A stretch of DNA of 43,262 nt, from the NCBI GenBank assembly GCA_013289515.1, contig JABCZU010000014.1:1-43262 (forward strand), in the 5' to 3' direction. Below, piece by piece: positions 31,821 through 40,662 of this stretch (positions are counted from its first letter, which is position 1; every line of letters begins with the position of its first letter). The position numbers and the translations under genes are program-made. The notes beneath the pieces were generated by a model that saw nothing but the letters and a program-made list of their open reading frames with translations, was not told where the DNA came from and did not search any database. The DNA is from Candidatus Babelota bacterium. Lineage in GTDB: Bacteria > Babelota > Babeliae > Babelales > RVW-14.

Positions 31821-33455
31821 GTGAGATTTTTTAATACGGTTGGCAGCATTAACCCCGAAAACCATTATTTTATTCCGCATCGACTCGATTGGGAGCAACT
31901 CGAAGATTTTATTGAAAAAGAATATTATTTTATTTTGCATGCTCCACGGCAATCAGGCAAGACGACGGCAATACAAGAATTTGGTGATCATCTCAACAGA
32001 CAGGGTACATATAAGGCGCTGTACGTAAGCACAGAAATGGCTCATACAGCCGTCAATGATATTAAAAAATCAGCGCTCGCCTTACTGCAGGAAATAAAAG
32101 GGAAAATTGCACAACAATTTCCGGGAGAAACAGCAACGCTTGAAATGGTTGATACATTGTCACACGGAGCAATTAGTTATGAGACGCTGCTTAATCAGTT
32201 CCTTACCTGGTGGACCGATCACAGCGACAAGCCACTAATACTTTTTTTTGATGAATTTGATGGACTTATTGGTGATTCACTCATCTCTGTCTTAAAACAA
32301 TTACGTTCAGGGTATTCAACACGCCCCAAACATTTTCCTCAAACAGTCTGCTTAATTGGTGTACGCGATTTACGGGACTACAAAGTAAAAACAAAGACCC
32401 AAGAAGAGCTAGGCGTGCTTTACAGCCCATTTAATATTAAAGCTTCATCCGAACGTTTGCGTGATTTTACCCAGGAACAAGTACGCATGCTTTACTTACA
32501 GCATACAGAAGAAACAGGACAACAATTTACACCATCAGCCATTGATCATGCGTATCACCTTACACAAGGGCAGCCTTGGCTAGTGAACGCACTCGCCTAT
32601 CAAGCCTGCTTTACCGATCCGGCAACAACGCTCAGATCTGGCGTTCCTGATTGTTCAAAGACCATTACAAAAGAGCTTATTGAGACTGCAAAAGAAGCTT
32701 TGATTAAACGGCGAGAAACCCATCTTGATGCTCTCGTCAGCCGACTTACCGAAGAGCGGGTTCGCAATGTTATTGATGCAATCATTAATGGCGCTGTATC
32801 AAAGCCTATGGATGATGATGATATCAAGTATGTTGAAGATTTAGGCCTTATTAAAAGGGATTTTCAGAATATATGGATTGCCAATCCTATTTATCAGGAA
32901 ATTTTACCGTACGTCCTATCCAGCAAATATCAGAGTGCAATGTCAGGCCAATCAGTTGACTATTACAATACTGATGGCTCTTTGAACATGCGCAAGCTTT
33001 TATGTATGTTTACAGAATTTTTTAGGGAAAATTCTGAGTGCTGGATTAAAGCAGACAAAAAAAATAAGAAAGATGCTCAGTATACTGAGTCAGGCCCACA
33101 CCTGATACTTTTTGCCTTTCTGCAGCGAGTTGTTAACGGTGTCCCTCGATACACCGCGCAAGGCGCGGCACTCGGGATGAGCGGGATACAATACGAGTAT
33201 GCCTTAGGAAGCAAACGTGTCGATATACTCGTTAAAATTGGGCAACAACGTATTGTGATAGAATTAAAAATCTGGTATGGGCCACAAGCATTACTCGAAG
33301 GGCTTGAACAAACCGCCCAATACATGGATAAAAGCGATGCAACCGAAGGACATCTTGTCATTTTTGATAGAAACGCAAAGAAGACCTGGACGCAGAAAAT
33401 TTATCAGCGCCAAGAGCAGATAGGGGATAAAACAATCAGCGTTTGGGGCATGTAA
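31821..33455 (+). CDS. AAA ATPase-like protein (AAA_35 type) with C-terminal PD-(D/E)xK-like domain
   Basis: This 544-residue protein starts at GTG 31821 with a GGAG site. The P-loop is APRQSGKTT (41-49) after the family opening INPENHYFIPHRLDW. Walker B is PLILFFDEFDGL (about 138-149), and a sensor-like LIGVRDLRDYK is near 187. A winged-helix-like segment lies in the middle. The C-terminus has GSKRVDILV (about 464-472) and IVIELKIW (about 478-485), a D...ExK core as in the nuclease-like domain that follows AAA-ATPase_like proteins in many Bacteroidetes and host-associated bacteria. Function is unknown for the family. It stands alone between aspS (divergent) and the DsbD-like gene (convergent). 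Confidence 0.83.
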   Translation: MRFFNTVGSINPENHYFIPHRLDWEQLEDFIEKEYYFILHAPRQSGKTTAIQEFGDHLNRQGTYKALYVSTEMAHTAVNDIKKSALALLQEIKGKIAQQFPGETATLEMVDTLSHGAISYETLLNQFLTWWTDHSDKPLILFFDEFDGLIGDSLISVLKQLRSGYSTRPKHFPQTVCLIGVRDLRDYKVKTKTQEELGVLYSPFNIKASSERLRDFTQEQVRMLYLQHTEETGQQFTPSAIDHAYHLTQGQPWLVNALAYQACFTDPATTLRSGVPDCSKTITKELIETAKEALIKRRETHLDALVSRLTEERVRNVIDAIINGAVSKPMDDDDIKYVEDLGLIKRDFQNIWIANPIYQEILPYVLSSKYQSAMSGQSVDYYNTDGSLNMRKLLCMFTEFFRENSECWIKADKKNKKDAQYTESGPHLILFAFLQRVVNGVPRYTAQGAALGMSGIQYEYALGSKRVDILVKIGQQRIVIELKIWYGPQALLEGLEQTAQYMDKSDATEGHLVIFDRNAKKTWTQKIYQRQEQIGDKTISVWGM

Positions 33456-33466
33456 ATACGGCGCAA

Positions 33467-33495
33467 GGGCGAACAGCCTTTGATAGTGTTCGCCC
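33467..33495. terminator. Hairpin between convergent ATPase and dsbD-like genes
   Basis: GGGCGAACA (33467-33475) and TGTTCGCCC (33487-33495) form a perfect 9-bp stem with an 11-base loop. No T run follows on either strand, so termination may be weak. Confidence 0.4.
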
Positions 33496-33544
33496 CAAAT
33501 GGTATACGTATATCTTCGATGCAAATTATACGTTTGCAGCTATC

Positions 33545-34573
33545 CTAAACAATCCCTCGCAAAAACCAACTCCCTAACATAATGGTCGCCAGCAGCCCCA
33601 GAATGCCAAGTACAAGGGCAACGCTGCTCTTTTTTGCCTGGGAAAAATAAAAAATTGTGCCACTAGCACTCACCAGGCCGTAACATCCCAAGCGAACCAT
33701 GAGTGGCAACAGCGGCTGTAGGAAATACACACACATAGCAAGCATTAGAAAGCCAAAGGCCTGCTTGATATAATTCATCCACTCGCCTGAACGCGGCAAC
33801 AAAGTAATGGTACTTGAAAAGGTGCCGATTAGGATCAGGAGCACGCCCATACCCATAGAAAAACTAAAGAGCGTCAAAAAGCCCATGAGCGGGTTACCTT
33901 CTTTAGCCGCCATACCAAGCAATAATGCCAATGCTGGGGTGAGGCATGGGGAGGCAACAGTGCCGGACACCAGCCCAAAGAGGAAGGAATATAGCAGTGA
34001 TCCTCTTTTGCCAGCAAGCTGTGTGCCACCAGATAGAAACGATGGCATGTACATATCGTAGAAACCAAGCATTGAAAAGGCAAAATAGAGAAAGAATAAT
34101 GCTATAGCCACCATAAAGAATGGGCTTGCAAGCCACTTACCAAACATAATGGCAAACTTTGCTGAGACATAGCCCAGTGTTGCATAAATGGTTGCTATCC
34201 CGGTCACATAGGAAAGCGCCGACAAGAAATTGTGGGTCATCGACTTACCGGCCTGCGCCTGCAAAATGCCGGCGGTGATCGGAATCATTGGGTATAGGCA
34301 TGGCGTAAAGCTGACTAGAATACCGGCTAAAAAGGCCAGCAGGAGAATATACCACGCACTGGATTGCGTAGTGATGGCATCCTCCAGCAAGCTTTTAATG
34401 TCGCGGCTGCGCTCCTTTTGGGCTTCTGTTTGGGGGATCGGCACTGGCGCGTTCACCCCGTGTGTCGATGGCGTAGCGGCCTGGCTTGTGTTGCATGTGG
34501 CTGATTGGTGCAGCAGCACGCTTGCGCCGACAAGAAGGCCGGCAAGGAGTGTGGTTTTATAAAGACGGTTCAT
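33545..34573 (-). CDS. DsbD-like thiol:disulfide transporter, membrane domain
   Basis: From the ATG at 34573 (AGAAAGG upstream; an upstream ATG at 34603 is unlikely) the protein has 342 residues. A signal or anchor segment (about 5-22) is followed by a Pro/Thr-rich linker of 50 residues and an eight-helix DsbD/CcdA domain. The two redox cysteines are in SFTPCLYP (C92) and ASPCLTPAL (C210). DsbD passes electrons from cytoplasmic thioredoxin across the membrane. Here neither the N-terminal nor the C-terminal thioredoxin-like domain of full DsbD is present, so periplasmic partners must be separate. It may serve disulfide reduction or cytochrome c maturation; no cytochrome genes are nearby. Confidence 0.85.
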   Translation of the reverse strand: MNRLYKTTLLAGLLVGASVLLHQSATCNTSQAATPSTHGVNAPVPIPQTEAQKERSRDIKSLLEDAITTQSSAWYILLLAFLAGILVSFTPCLYPMIPITAGILQAQAGKSMTHNFLSALSYVTGIATIYATLGYVSAKFAIMFGKWLASPFFMVAIALFFLYFAFSMLGFYDMYMPSFLSGGTQLAGKRGSLLYSFLFGLVSGTVASPCLTPALALLLGMAAKEGNPLMGFLTLFSFSMGMGVLLILIGTFSSTITLLPRSGEWMNYIKQAFGFLMLAMCVYFLQPLLPLMVRLGCYGLVSASGTIFYFSQAKKSSVALVLGILGLLATIMLGSWFLRGIV

Positions 34574-34631
34574 AGGAATTACCTTTCTGGAGATTGATGT
34601 CATTTTTATTTCAAAAGACTATTACGCAGAC

Positions 34632-34747
34632 GACGTCATCCCAGGCTTGACCCTCGATCGAGCCGAGGGCAGGCTCTGGGATCCAGGGGAAACTGAGAAA
34701 GCCCATCTATTGTTCCCCTGGATCCTCGTTTTCACGAGGATGACGTC
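34632..34747. repeat. 116-bp composite palindromic element
   Basis: The element has 10-bp inverted ends, GACGTCATCC (34632-34641) and GGATGACGTC (34738-34747). Inside are CCTCG...CGAGG, the 39-bp CCAGGGGAA...TTCCCCTGG core (34684-34721) shared inverted with 3973-4011, and a hairpin ATCCTCG...CGAGGAT (34722-34741). It occupies much of the 331-bp gap between dsbD-like and pal (34574-34904), which has no gene; the remainder is AT-rich and ends in the pal terminator. Confidence 0.85.
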
Positions 34748-34849
34748 CAAGCAAAATCAACGCTGATTTACAATTACAATTACAATTACCCAACAAATCT
34801 AGCGTTCAAAAGTTCCTTAAAATTATCCAACCCTGTTTAGGATAGATAC

Positions 34850-34882
34850 AAAAAGGCCCGAAGCGGAACTCCGGGCCTTTTT
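34850..34882 (-). terminator. Intrinsic terminator of pal
   Basis: AAAAAGGCCCG (34850-34860) and CGGGCCTTTTT (34872-34882) form a perfect 11-bp stem with an 11-base loop. It lies 22 bp after the pal stop and has T runs on both strands. Confidence 0.85.
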
Positions 34883-34904
34883 AAAAAAATATTTTTTACG
34901 TTAC

Positions 34905-35573
34905 TTAGTTGGTGATAATCTCAGCTCTTCGGTTTGGCTGAAGCTCCCTGATCAGCTGGGCGCGATCTTGTTGATCCGACCACACTACTGGGCGTTCATA
35001 ACCATAACCAAGCGTTTTGACTTTATCAGCTGATATTCCTGCAAGAATCATTTCTTGTTTTACTGATTCAGCACGTCGCTGGGAAAGCGCTAAGTTGTAA
35101 GCAGCTGAACCAACTTGGTCACAGTGCCCTTCTACAACAACGTCTTTGCCCTGATCTGCTGCATCCATAGCTACCTTAATGTCTTGAGCTACGACGGTCT
35201 TTTGGTCATCACGGATACTGTTTTTGTTAAAATCAAAATATACGGTCTTAAAAGAGTACGGTTCAACTTGTCCATCTTCTGTTTCCATTGATTCAGCATC
35301 AATCTCTATGTCCTTGCTAACAATAGTATCTTCATTTGATGCTAGCGTCTGCTTGTTGTCTGCTCCAATGCCCTCATCATCAACAAAGGCAAAGCTCGAA
35401 ATGTTGTCATCTTCCAAAAGATCTTCTGCTAAGAGTGGGATATCTTTGCCGGCATGCGCCACCTTGGAATAACCTTTTCCATCAGCCTTTTTTTCGTCCT
35501 TTTTGCCACATCCTGGCGCGAAAAGAACCAAAACCACACACAGCAAGCCTAACTTATTCGCTAGCTTATCCAT
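34905..35573 (-). CDS. pal: Peptidoglycan-associated lipoprotein (Pal/OmpA family)
   Basis: From the ATG at 35573, with a strong AAGGAG site, the protein has 222 residues. The lipoprotein signal ends at LFAPGC (C22). An acidic, Asp/Glu/Ser-rich linker (about 25-105) is followed by the OmpA-like domain: VYFDFNKNSIR, EGHCDQVGSAAYNLALSQRRAESV, and LGYGYERPV. Pal binds peptidoglycan from the outer membrane and works with TolB; no tol genes are in the window. The long acidic linker is unusual for Pal. Presence of Pal, with secretins, shows a diderm envelope. The pal signal was preferred over an N-terminal extension from 35633. Confidence 0.9.
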   Translation of the reverse strand: MDKLANKLGLLCVVLVLFAPGCGKKDEKKADGKGYSKVAHAGKDIPLLAEDLLEDDNISSFAFVDDEGIGADNKQTLASNEDTIVSKDIEIDAESMETEDGQVEPYSFKTVYFDFNKNSIRDDQKTVVAQDIKVAMDAADQGKDVVVEGHCDQVGSAAYNLALSQRRAESVKQEMILAGISADKVKTLGYGYERPVVWSDQQDRAQLIRELQPNRRAEIITN

Positions 35574-35796
35574 AGAATCTCCTTCATTGACTGGAACGGG
35601 GATTGATCCCCTTGTTTTTTTGTTGCTGGCCAAACTTTAGCACATTTTCCCTAAAATTCCTACCCATTACTGCAAAGTTTTATTATACTAGGCAAATAAT
35701 CATTAACATATTACTGCAAAAAATTTAAAAATCCACTTTTAATACCTTCATTCAGTCATCTAAGTGGAAAGACCTAACTGCAATGAGGCACTGGTT

Positions 35797-37311
35797 GTGA
35801 AAAAAATCTTAATCAATAAAGACAGTTGGCAAACACGCGTTGCCGTCCTGAACAATGACAAGCTTCAGGATATTTACTTTGATACGCATAACAAGGAGGA
35901 CTTGGATCGCTGTTTTTTCAAAGGACGCATCTCTAAGCTTCTGCCCGGCATTCAAACTGCCTTTGTTGATATCAATCAGCAAAAGGCAGGCTTTTTGCAC
36001 ATTACCGAAGTTGATAGGGCACTGGCAACTGAGCGCATCACCGATTTTTTGCAAACCGACGATGGCCGCGAAGAGTTTACGCACCGCGAAATCAAAGGTT
36101 CTCTTGATATCGGCAAAATTTTTACTGAAGGCGAAGAGGTTCTCGTTCAGGTTATTAAGGAGCCGATCAGCGAAAAAGGCGCCAAGCTCTCCACCTGTTT
36201 TACCCTACCCGGCAAATTTATTGTTCTTATGCCAAATATCCCACATTTGGGTGTATCAAAAAAAATTGAGGGCAAAGAAGAGCGAACTCGCTTGCGCGAA
36301 GTTTTACAGCAAAATTTACCACCCGGCATGGGAGCAATCATTCGCACCACAGCCGAGGGACGCTCAGCTAAAGATCTTCAGAAAGATTTAGCATTTCTCA
36401 TCTCAACCTGGTCATCGGTGGTCAAAAAATTTAAAAAGGCTAAGGCCGGCGATCTGATCCATGAAGATCTGTCGCTCCCGCTACGCGTCATGAGAGACCA
36501 TTTAGATGAGGATGTGCAGCTTGTAGTCAGCGATGATCAAGAAGAGCTGCAAAGCTTGCATAAATTTGTTAAACATTTTACCCCTGAAGATGTGGCCAAA
36601 TTGCGCTTTTATAGCGGTCCACCATCACTCTTTGAACGCTTTGGCATTGATGAACAGATTGAAAAGGCGCTACAAAAGAAGGTCTTCTTAAAATGTGGTG
36701 GCTCTCTGGTTATCGAAACAGCCGAAGCAATGACAGTGATTGACGTCAACACCGGCAAATTTACCGGCAGCACCACATCACTTGAAGATACGATCTTAAA
36801 AACAAATCTTGAAGCAGCCGATGAGATTGTCACCCAATTGCGCTTGCGCAATATTGGTGGCCTTATCGTTATTGACTTCATTGATATGAACAATCTGAGC
36901 AATCGTACAAAACTATCACGCTTCCTTGAAAAGATGCTGAAAGAAAAGGACAAGTACCAATCAGTCACGCTTAAGGTGTCTGAATTCGGCCTCATTCAAA
37001 TGACCAGAAAGCGCTCGGGCAAAACACTGCTGCAACAGCTGACTAATGTGTGTAGCGCATGCACCGGTTGCGGCTTTGTTAAATCAATACAGAGCCTTAG
37101 CTTTCAAATTCTACGTGAATTTAAAGAAGAGGTTAAGCGAAAATCGCTCACCAGCTCGGTAACCCTTTCAGTCTCTAATCGAGTCTTTGAATACCTTATT
37201 CATAATGAATACCAAGCAATACTGCAACTAGAAAAGCAACTGAACTGCAAAGCCGTTCTAGAATGCAATGAACAATATGAAGATATGCAGTTCACGATAC
37301 AGCAAATGTAG
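35797..37311 (+). CDS. rng: Ribonuclease E/G
   Basis: The GTG at 35797, with GAGG upstream, gives the family start MKKILINKDSWQTRVAVL and 504 residues. An S1 domain (about 30-120, KGRISKLLPGIQTAFVDIN) is followed by the catalytic DNase I-like core. Its metal-binding aspartates are D316 (IDVNTGKF) and D360 (IDFIDM), and the Zn-link cysteines are in VCSACTGCG (C419, C422). This is an endonuclease for 5S/16S rRNA maturation and mRNA decay. The length fits RNase G rather than RNase E; there is no long degradosome-binding tail. gatB follows 14 bp on, so the two are probably cotranscribed. The gap to pal (35574-35796) is AT-rich, with no other gene. Confidence 0.94.
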   Translation: MKKILINKDSWQTRVAVLNNDKLQDIYFDTHNKEDLDRCFFKGRISKLLPGIQTAFVDINQQKAGFLHITEVDRALATERITDFLQTDDGREEFTHREIKGSLDIGKIFTEGEEVLVQVIKEPISEKGAKLSTCFTLPGKFIVLMPNIPHLGVSKKIEGKEERTRLREVLQQNLPPGMGAIIRTTAEGRSAKDLQKDLAFLISTWSSVVKKFKKAKAGDLIHEDLSLPLRVMRDHLDEDVQLVVSDDQEELQSLHKFVKHFTPEDVAKLRFYSGPPSLFERFGIDEQIEKALQKKVFLKCGGSLVIETAEAMTVIDVNTGKFTGSTTSLEDTILKTNLEAADEIVTQLRLRNIGGLIVIDFIDMNNLSNRTKLSRFLEKMLKEKDKYQSVTLKVSEFGLIQMTRKRSGKTLLQQLTNVCSACTGCGFVKSIQSLSFQILREFKEEVKRKSLTSSVTLSVSNRVFEYLIHNEYQAILQLEKQLNCKAVLECNEQYEDMQFTIQQM

Positions 37312-37325
37312 CTTGAGGTAATATA

Positions 37326-38789
37326 ATGTCCAGCGAAGTAAAGAGCGTTCTTGATCACCACCCATCTTATGAAGCAGTGATCGGTATAGAAGTCCACATA
37401 CAACTGAAAACAAAATCTAAAATATTTTGTAGCTGTCCCAACCATTTTGGCCAGGAACCGAACACGAATATTTGCCCCGTGTGCACAGGGCACCCTGGCA
37501 CGCTGCCAGTGCTGAATAAAACAGTAGTTGATTATGCCATTATGGCTGCCCTAGCAACCAACAGCACCGTAGCACGTACATGCGGCTTTGCACGCAAACA
37601 CTATATGTACCCAGACCTTCCTAAAAATTATCAGATCACTCAGGCAGATGTGCCTATCTGCAGCGATGGCTACATTCCAATTCAATGCGCAGATGGCAGC
37701 GAAAAAAAAGTACGCCTCATTCGTATTCACATGGAAGAGGATGCTGGCAAAAATATTCATGGCATGGCAGGCAAAAGTTGGGTTGACCTCAATCGTGCTG
37801 GAACCCCATTGTTAGAAGTAGTTACGCACCCAGATATTTCAAGCACATACGAAGCTCGCGCATACCTTATGAATCTACATACCCTGATTAAATATCTAGG
37901 CATTAGCGATGTGAATATGGAAGAGGGATCGTTCAGAGCTGATATCAATATCTCCATGCGCAAAAAAGGCGAGACAAAATTTGGTACCAGGGTTGAACTG
38001 AAAAATATTAATTCTTTCAAGTTCATCGCTCAGGCAACAGAACATGAAATGAGTCGCCAAATCGAAATGCTGGAAAATGGTGAGCGTATCAAACAGGAGA
38101 CACGTCTGTGGGACACAAAACATCAAAAGACAGTGTTTATGCGCTCTAAAGAAGAGTCGCAAGACTATCGTTACCTCACTGAACCAGACCTGCCAGCAAT
38201 ACAGATTGATGACGCATGGCTTGAACGCATCAGACACATGATTCCTGAACTTCCTTATAATAAATCACGACGCTTTCAGGACGAGTACACGCTATCTGCC
38301 AATGATGCTGAAATTTTGGTATCAGAAATTGCCATAGCGCGCTTTTTTGAACAGGCAGCCCGCATTAGCAACAAGCCAAAGCAGACAAGCAATTGGATCT
38401 TGCGTGACTTACTTGCTTACCTGAAAGAACACAAGCTAGAGCTTGAACAAACCAAGTTGACGGCCCAGGCCCTGGCAGAGTTGGTAGTCGCCCTGGATAA
38501 AGGGGTTATTAACAGTAAGGTTGGCCAAGAAATCTTTATTGAAATGATCCAAACCGGCAAAGGTGCTGACTGCATTATTAAAGAAAAGAACCTTGAACAG
38601 ATTGATTCTGTCGGCGCACTGGAGCCTATCATTATAAAGATTATTCAGGATAACGCCGATAACGTTGCCAAGTATAAAGCAGGCAATGATCGGTTATTTC
38701 CTTTCTTTGTCGGGCAGGCCATGAAGGCAACCGGCGGCAAAGGAAATCCTGTATTGATCCAGGAATTACTGAAGAAGCATTTGGGATGA
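37326..38789 (+). CDS. gatB: Aspartyl/glutamyl-tRNA amidotransferase subunit B
   Basis: The 487-residue GatB begins with EAVIGIEVHIQLKTKSKIFC. A zinc-type cluster C..CP...CPVCTGHPG (about 37-60) and MYPDLPKNYQITQ follow, then the VGxxxxMEEGSFRADINIS region, and the tail domain ends in QAMKATGGKGNPVLIQELLKKHL. With GatA and GatC, not in the window, it converts Asp-tRNA-Asn and Glu-tRNA-Gln to Asn- and Gln-tRNA. The neighbouring non-discriminating AspRS fits this. The 3' end overlaps the 3' end of the opposite-strand protease gene by 24 bp. Confidence 0.96.
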   Translation: MSSEVKSVLDHHPSYEAVIGIEVHIQLKTKSKIFCSCPNHFGQEPNTNICPVCTGHPGTLPVLNKTVVDYAIMAALATNSTVARTCGFARKHYMYPDLPKNYQITQADVPICSDGYIPIQCADGSEKKVRLIRIHMEEDAGKNIHGMAGKSWVDLNRAGTPLLEVVTHPDISSTYEARAYLMNLHTLIKYLGISDVNMEEGSFRADINISMRKKGETKFGTRVELKNINSFKFIAQATEHEMSRQIEMLENGERIKQETRLWDTKHQKTVFMRSKEESQDYRYLTEPDLPAIQIDDAWLERIRHMIPELPYNKSRRFQDEYTLSANDAEILVSEIAIARFFEQAARISNKPKQTSNWILRDLLAYLKEHKLELEQTKLTAQALAELVVALDKGVINSKVGQEIFIEMIQTGKGADCIIKEKNLEQIDSVGALEPIIIKIIQDNADNVAKYKAGNDRLFPFFVGQAMKATGGKGNPVLIQELLKKHLG

Positions 38790-40334
38790 TTTGCGTTGCT
38801 CCAAGTGCGCAACCAATGCCGACTTTTTATAGCGATACTGCTTAGATAGCCGCAGCTCATCGCGCACCATGCGATCAATTGAAAGCACGATCAGTTTTTT
38901 GTCCTCAGTTTTTAAGGTGATCAATTTGGTGCTGGATGCATTGTCAAAGGCACTTTTGAAGGCTTTTTGCAATTCATCCAGAGTACACACCGGTTGCCCA
39001 TTGACCTGGGTAATCAGATCGCCAACCTGCAGCGAACGCGACTCCTGCACCTGTGATGCAGGAAAAACGTGCGTCACAACCAGCCGTGGCGCATATTGAT
39101 GCTCTTGTTGCGCGTATTTATACAGCGTTCGGGCAACGCGCTTATCACGGCGCTCAAAAGTTGCTAGGTGATTAAGCGCAAGTGGCATAATCACCATACC
39201 ACCAATAATTTGATACGGTACTTTTTCAAAGCCTGGGTAATAACGCCTGATGGGCGGTTCCGGTAGCAGCTCAAAACGTGTATTATTACTGTGTAAAACG
39301 CCATTACGGTAGAACGACACCCGCACCACATCCCCAAGGACAAAACGGTTCAACAACGCTGATACCGGTACTTTATCCTCTCCCCACGGCACATTGGCTT
39401 CGCCGTAGGCATCCAAGCGATAATCATTAATGCTATAAAGCATATCTCCCTCTTGCATGCCAGCTTTGGCAAGCAGCGTATTTTCTGATACACGAGAAAC
39501 ATACAAACCTCCCGGCTCTGGGTTACCCAAAAAGCGGGTTAAGTGTGGGGTGCCATACGTGAACTCACACCCAAGAGTGGGGGTACGTAATAATTTGATA
39601 GTGTACAGGTCCCTGATGATGCTTTTAACATCGTTGCTGGGGATAATGTAGCCAATGTTTTGCGCCGTACGCATACGGGCAGTGTTGATGCCAACAACAA
39701 GGCCTTTGCCCCCGAGCACTGATGGCCCACCGGAATTACCGGGATTTAATGCCGCGGTAATCTGAATGTATGATTCGCCCTTATAAATCTCTCGCCCGCT
39801 GACAATGCCCTGGGTGCTTTTAAGCTTTTCTTGACGCAATGGGTAGCCAAGCGCCAAAATTTCTTGGGTACGGAGCACCTGGTCAGAGTCGCCAAAGGTT
39901 AAGAATGGTATTGTGCCCAGGCGCGCGGTTACGCGACGGTAAGCGTCTTTGGTTAATTTGAGCAGGGCAATATCGCGGTCTGGACAGACGCCCACGATAT
40001 GTGCGTTAAATTGTTCCTTGCCACACGATGGAATTTGAATTTTGATGTCACATGCCTGGTCGACAACATGGAAGTTTGAGATAAAATGACCCTGGTCATC
40101 AATAAAGAAACCTGAGCCAAATGATAATTTATGGTCGGGAGCCTTGAAGGGCTGCAGCCAATTGAAGATACTGGTCTGCACAAAGAGCTGTACCACCGTA
40201 TCCTTGGCCCTGTCCTGTACCATACGCCATACCTGACGATCGGTGTTGTGGTTGCTAATGACCGCACGGGAGCTCCCGTGCAATAATACGATAAGCGCTA
40301 TACAGCTGACGATTACTGATGCAATCTTATTCAT
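38766..40334 (-). CDS. Periplasmic trypsin-like serine protease with PDZ domains (Deg/HtrA-like)
   Basis: From ATG 40334 (AGGGGAAGG upstream) the protein has 522 residues and begins with a signal peptide (about 1-23). The catalytic triad is complete: H89 (SNFHVVD), D121 (DRDIALLKL), S201 (NPGNSGGPSV). A first PDZ-like domain (about 245-355, GLYVSRVSENTLLAKAGMQEGDML) is followed by a linker and a second (about 430-495, VVTHVFPASQVQESRSLQVGDLITQVNGQPV). HtrA proteases degrade or refold misfolded envelope proteins. The C-terminal 30 residues are basic. Convergent overlap with gatB means the two transcripts are antisense at their ends. Confidence 0.9.
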   Translation of the reverse strand: MNKIASVIVSCIALIVLLHGSSRAVISNHNTDRQVWRMVQDRAKDTVVQLFVQTSIFNWLQPFKAPDHKLSFGSGFFIDDQGHFISNFHVVDQACDIKIQIPSCGKEQFNAHIVGVCPDRDIALLKLTKDAYRRVTARLGTIPFLTFGDSDQVLRTQEILALGYPLRQEKLKSTQGIVSGREIYKGESYIQITAALNPGNSGGPSVLGGKGLVVGINTARMRTAQNIGYIIPSNDVKSIIRDLYTIKLLRTPTLGCEFTYGTPHLTRFLGNPEPGGLYVSRVSENTLLAKAGMQEGDMLYSINDYRLDAYGEANVPWGEDKVPVSALLNRFVLGDVVRVSFYRNGVLHSNNTRFELLPEPPIRRYYPGFEKVPYQIIGGMVIMPLALNHLATFERRDKRVARTLYKYAQQEHQYAPRLVVTHVFPASQVQESRSLQVGDLITQVNGQPVCTLDELQKAFKSAFDNASSTKLITLKTEDKKLIVLSIDRMVRDELRLSKQYRYKKSALVAHLEQRKSSQMLLQ

Positions 40335-40443
40335 GAAGCGCCCTTCCCCTCTTATGTAACTCTTATGTAATAAGTTCAATATTTTCTATCAGGATTAATA
40401 AGACTAGTAAATTCTCTGCCTACTACCCATATTAAATCATAAT

Positions 40444-40460
40444 TTGAAAATAATTTTCAA
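40444..40460. promoter_or_regulatory. 17-bp palindrome in the protease/ATPase divergent region
   Basis: TTGAAAAT-A-ATTTTCAA is a perfect inverted repeat, a plausible dimer operator. The 328-bp gap 40335-40662 is otherwise AT-rich, with a direct repeat CTTATGTAA twice near 40353-40370 and no gene seen. Regulator unknown. Confidence 0.4.
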
Positions 40461-40662
40461 TGGTTACGGTAATGGGGGATTAAAAGAGCGGCCATGATAT
40501 GCTTTGTTTGTATGAAAAACGGCGAGATCTCATGGCTTTCATCGCCAGGCACCTTGCACGTTAGATTCCCTTGGCAAAATAAACCAAATGTAAAGTATAT
40601 ATTCCATTTGGTATGACTATATGTTACATTGACTTAACACTTAGTTAAAAAAGAAGGAAAAA

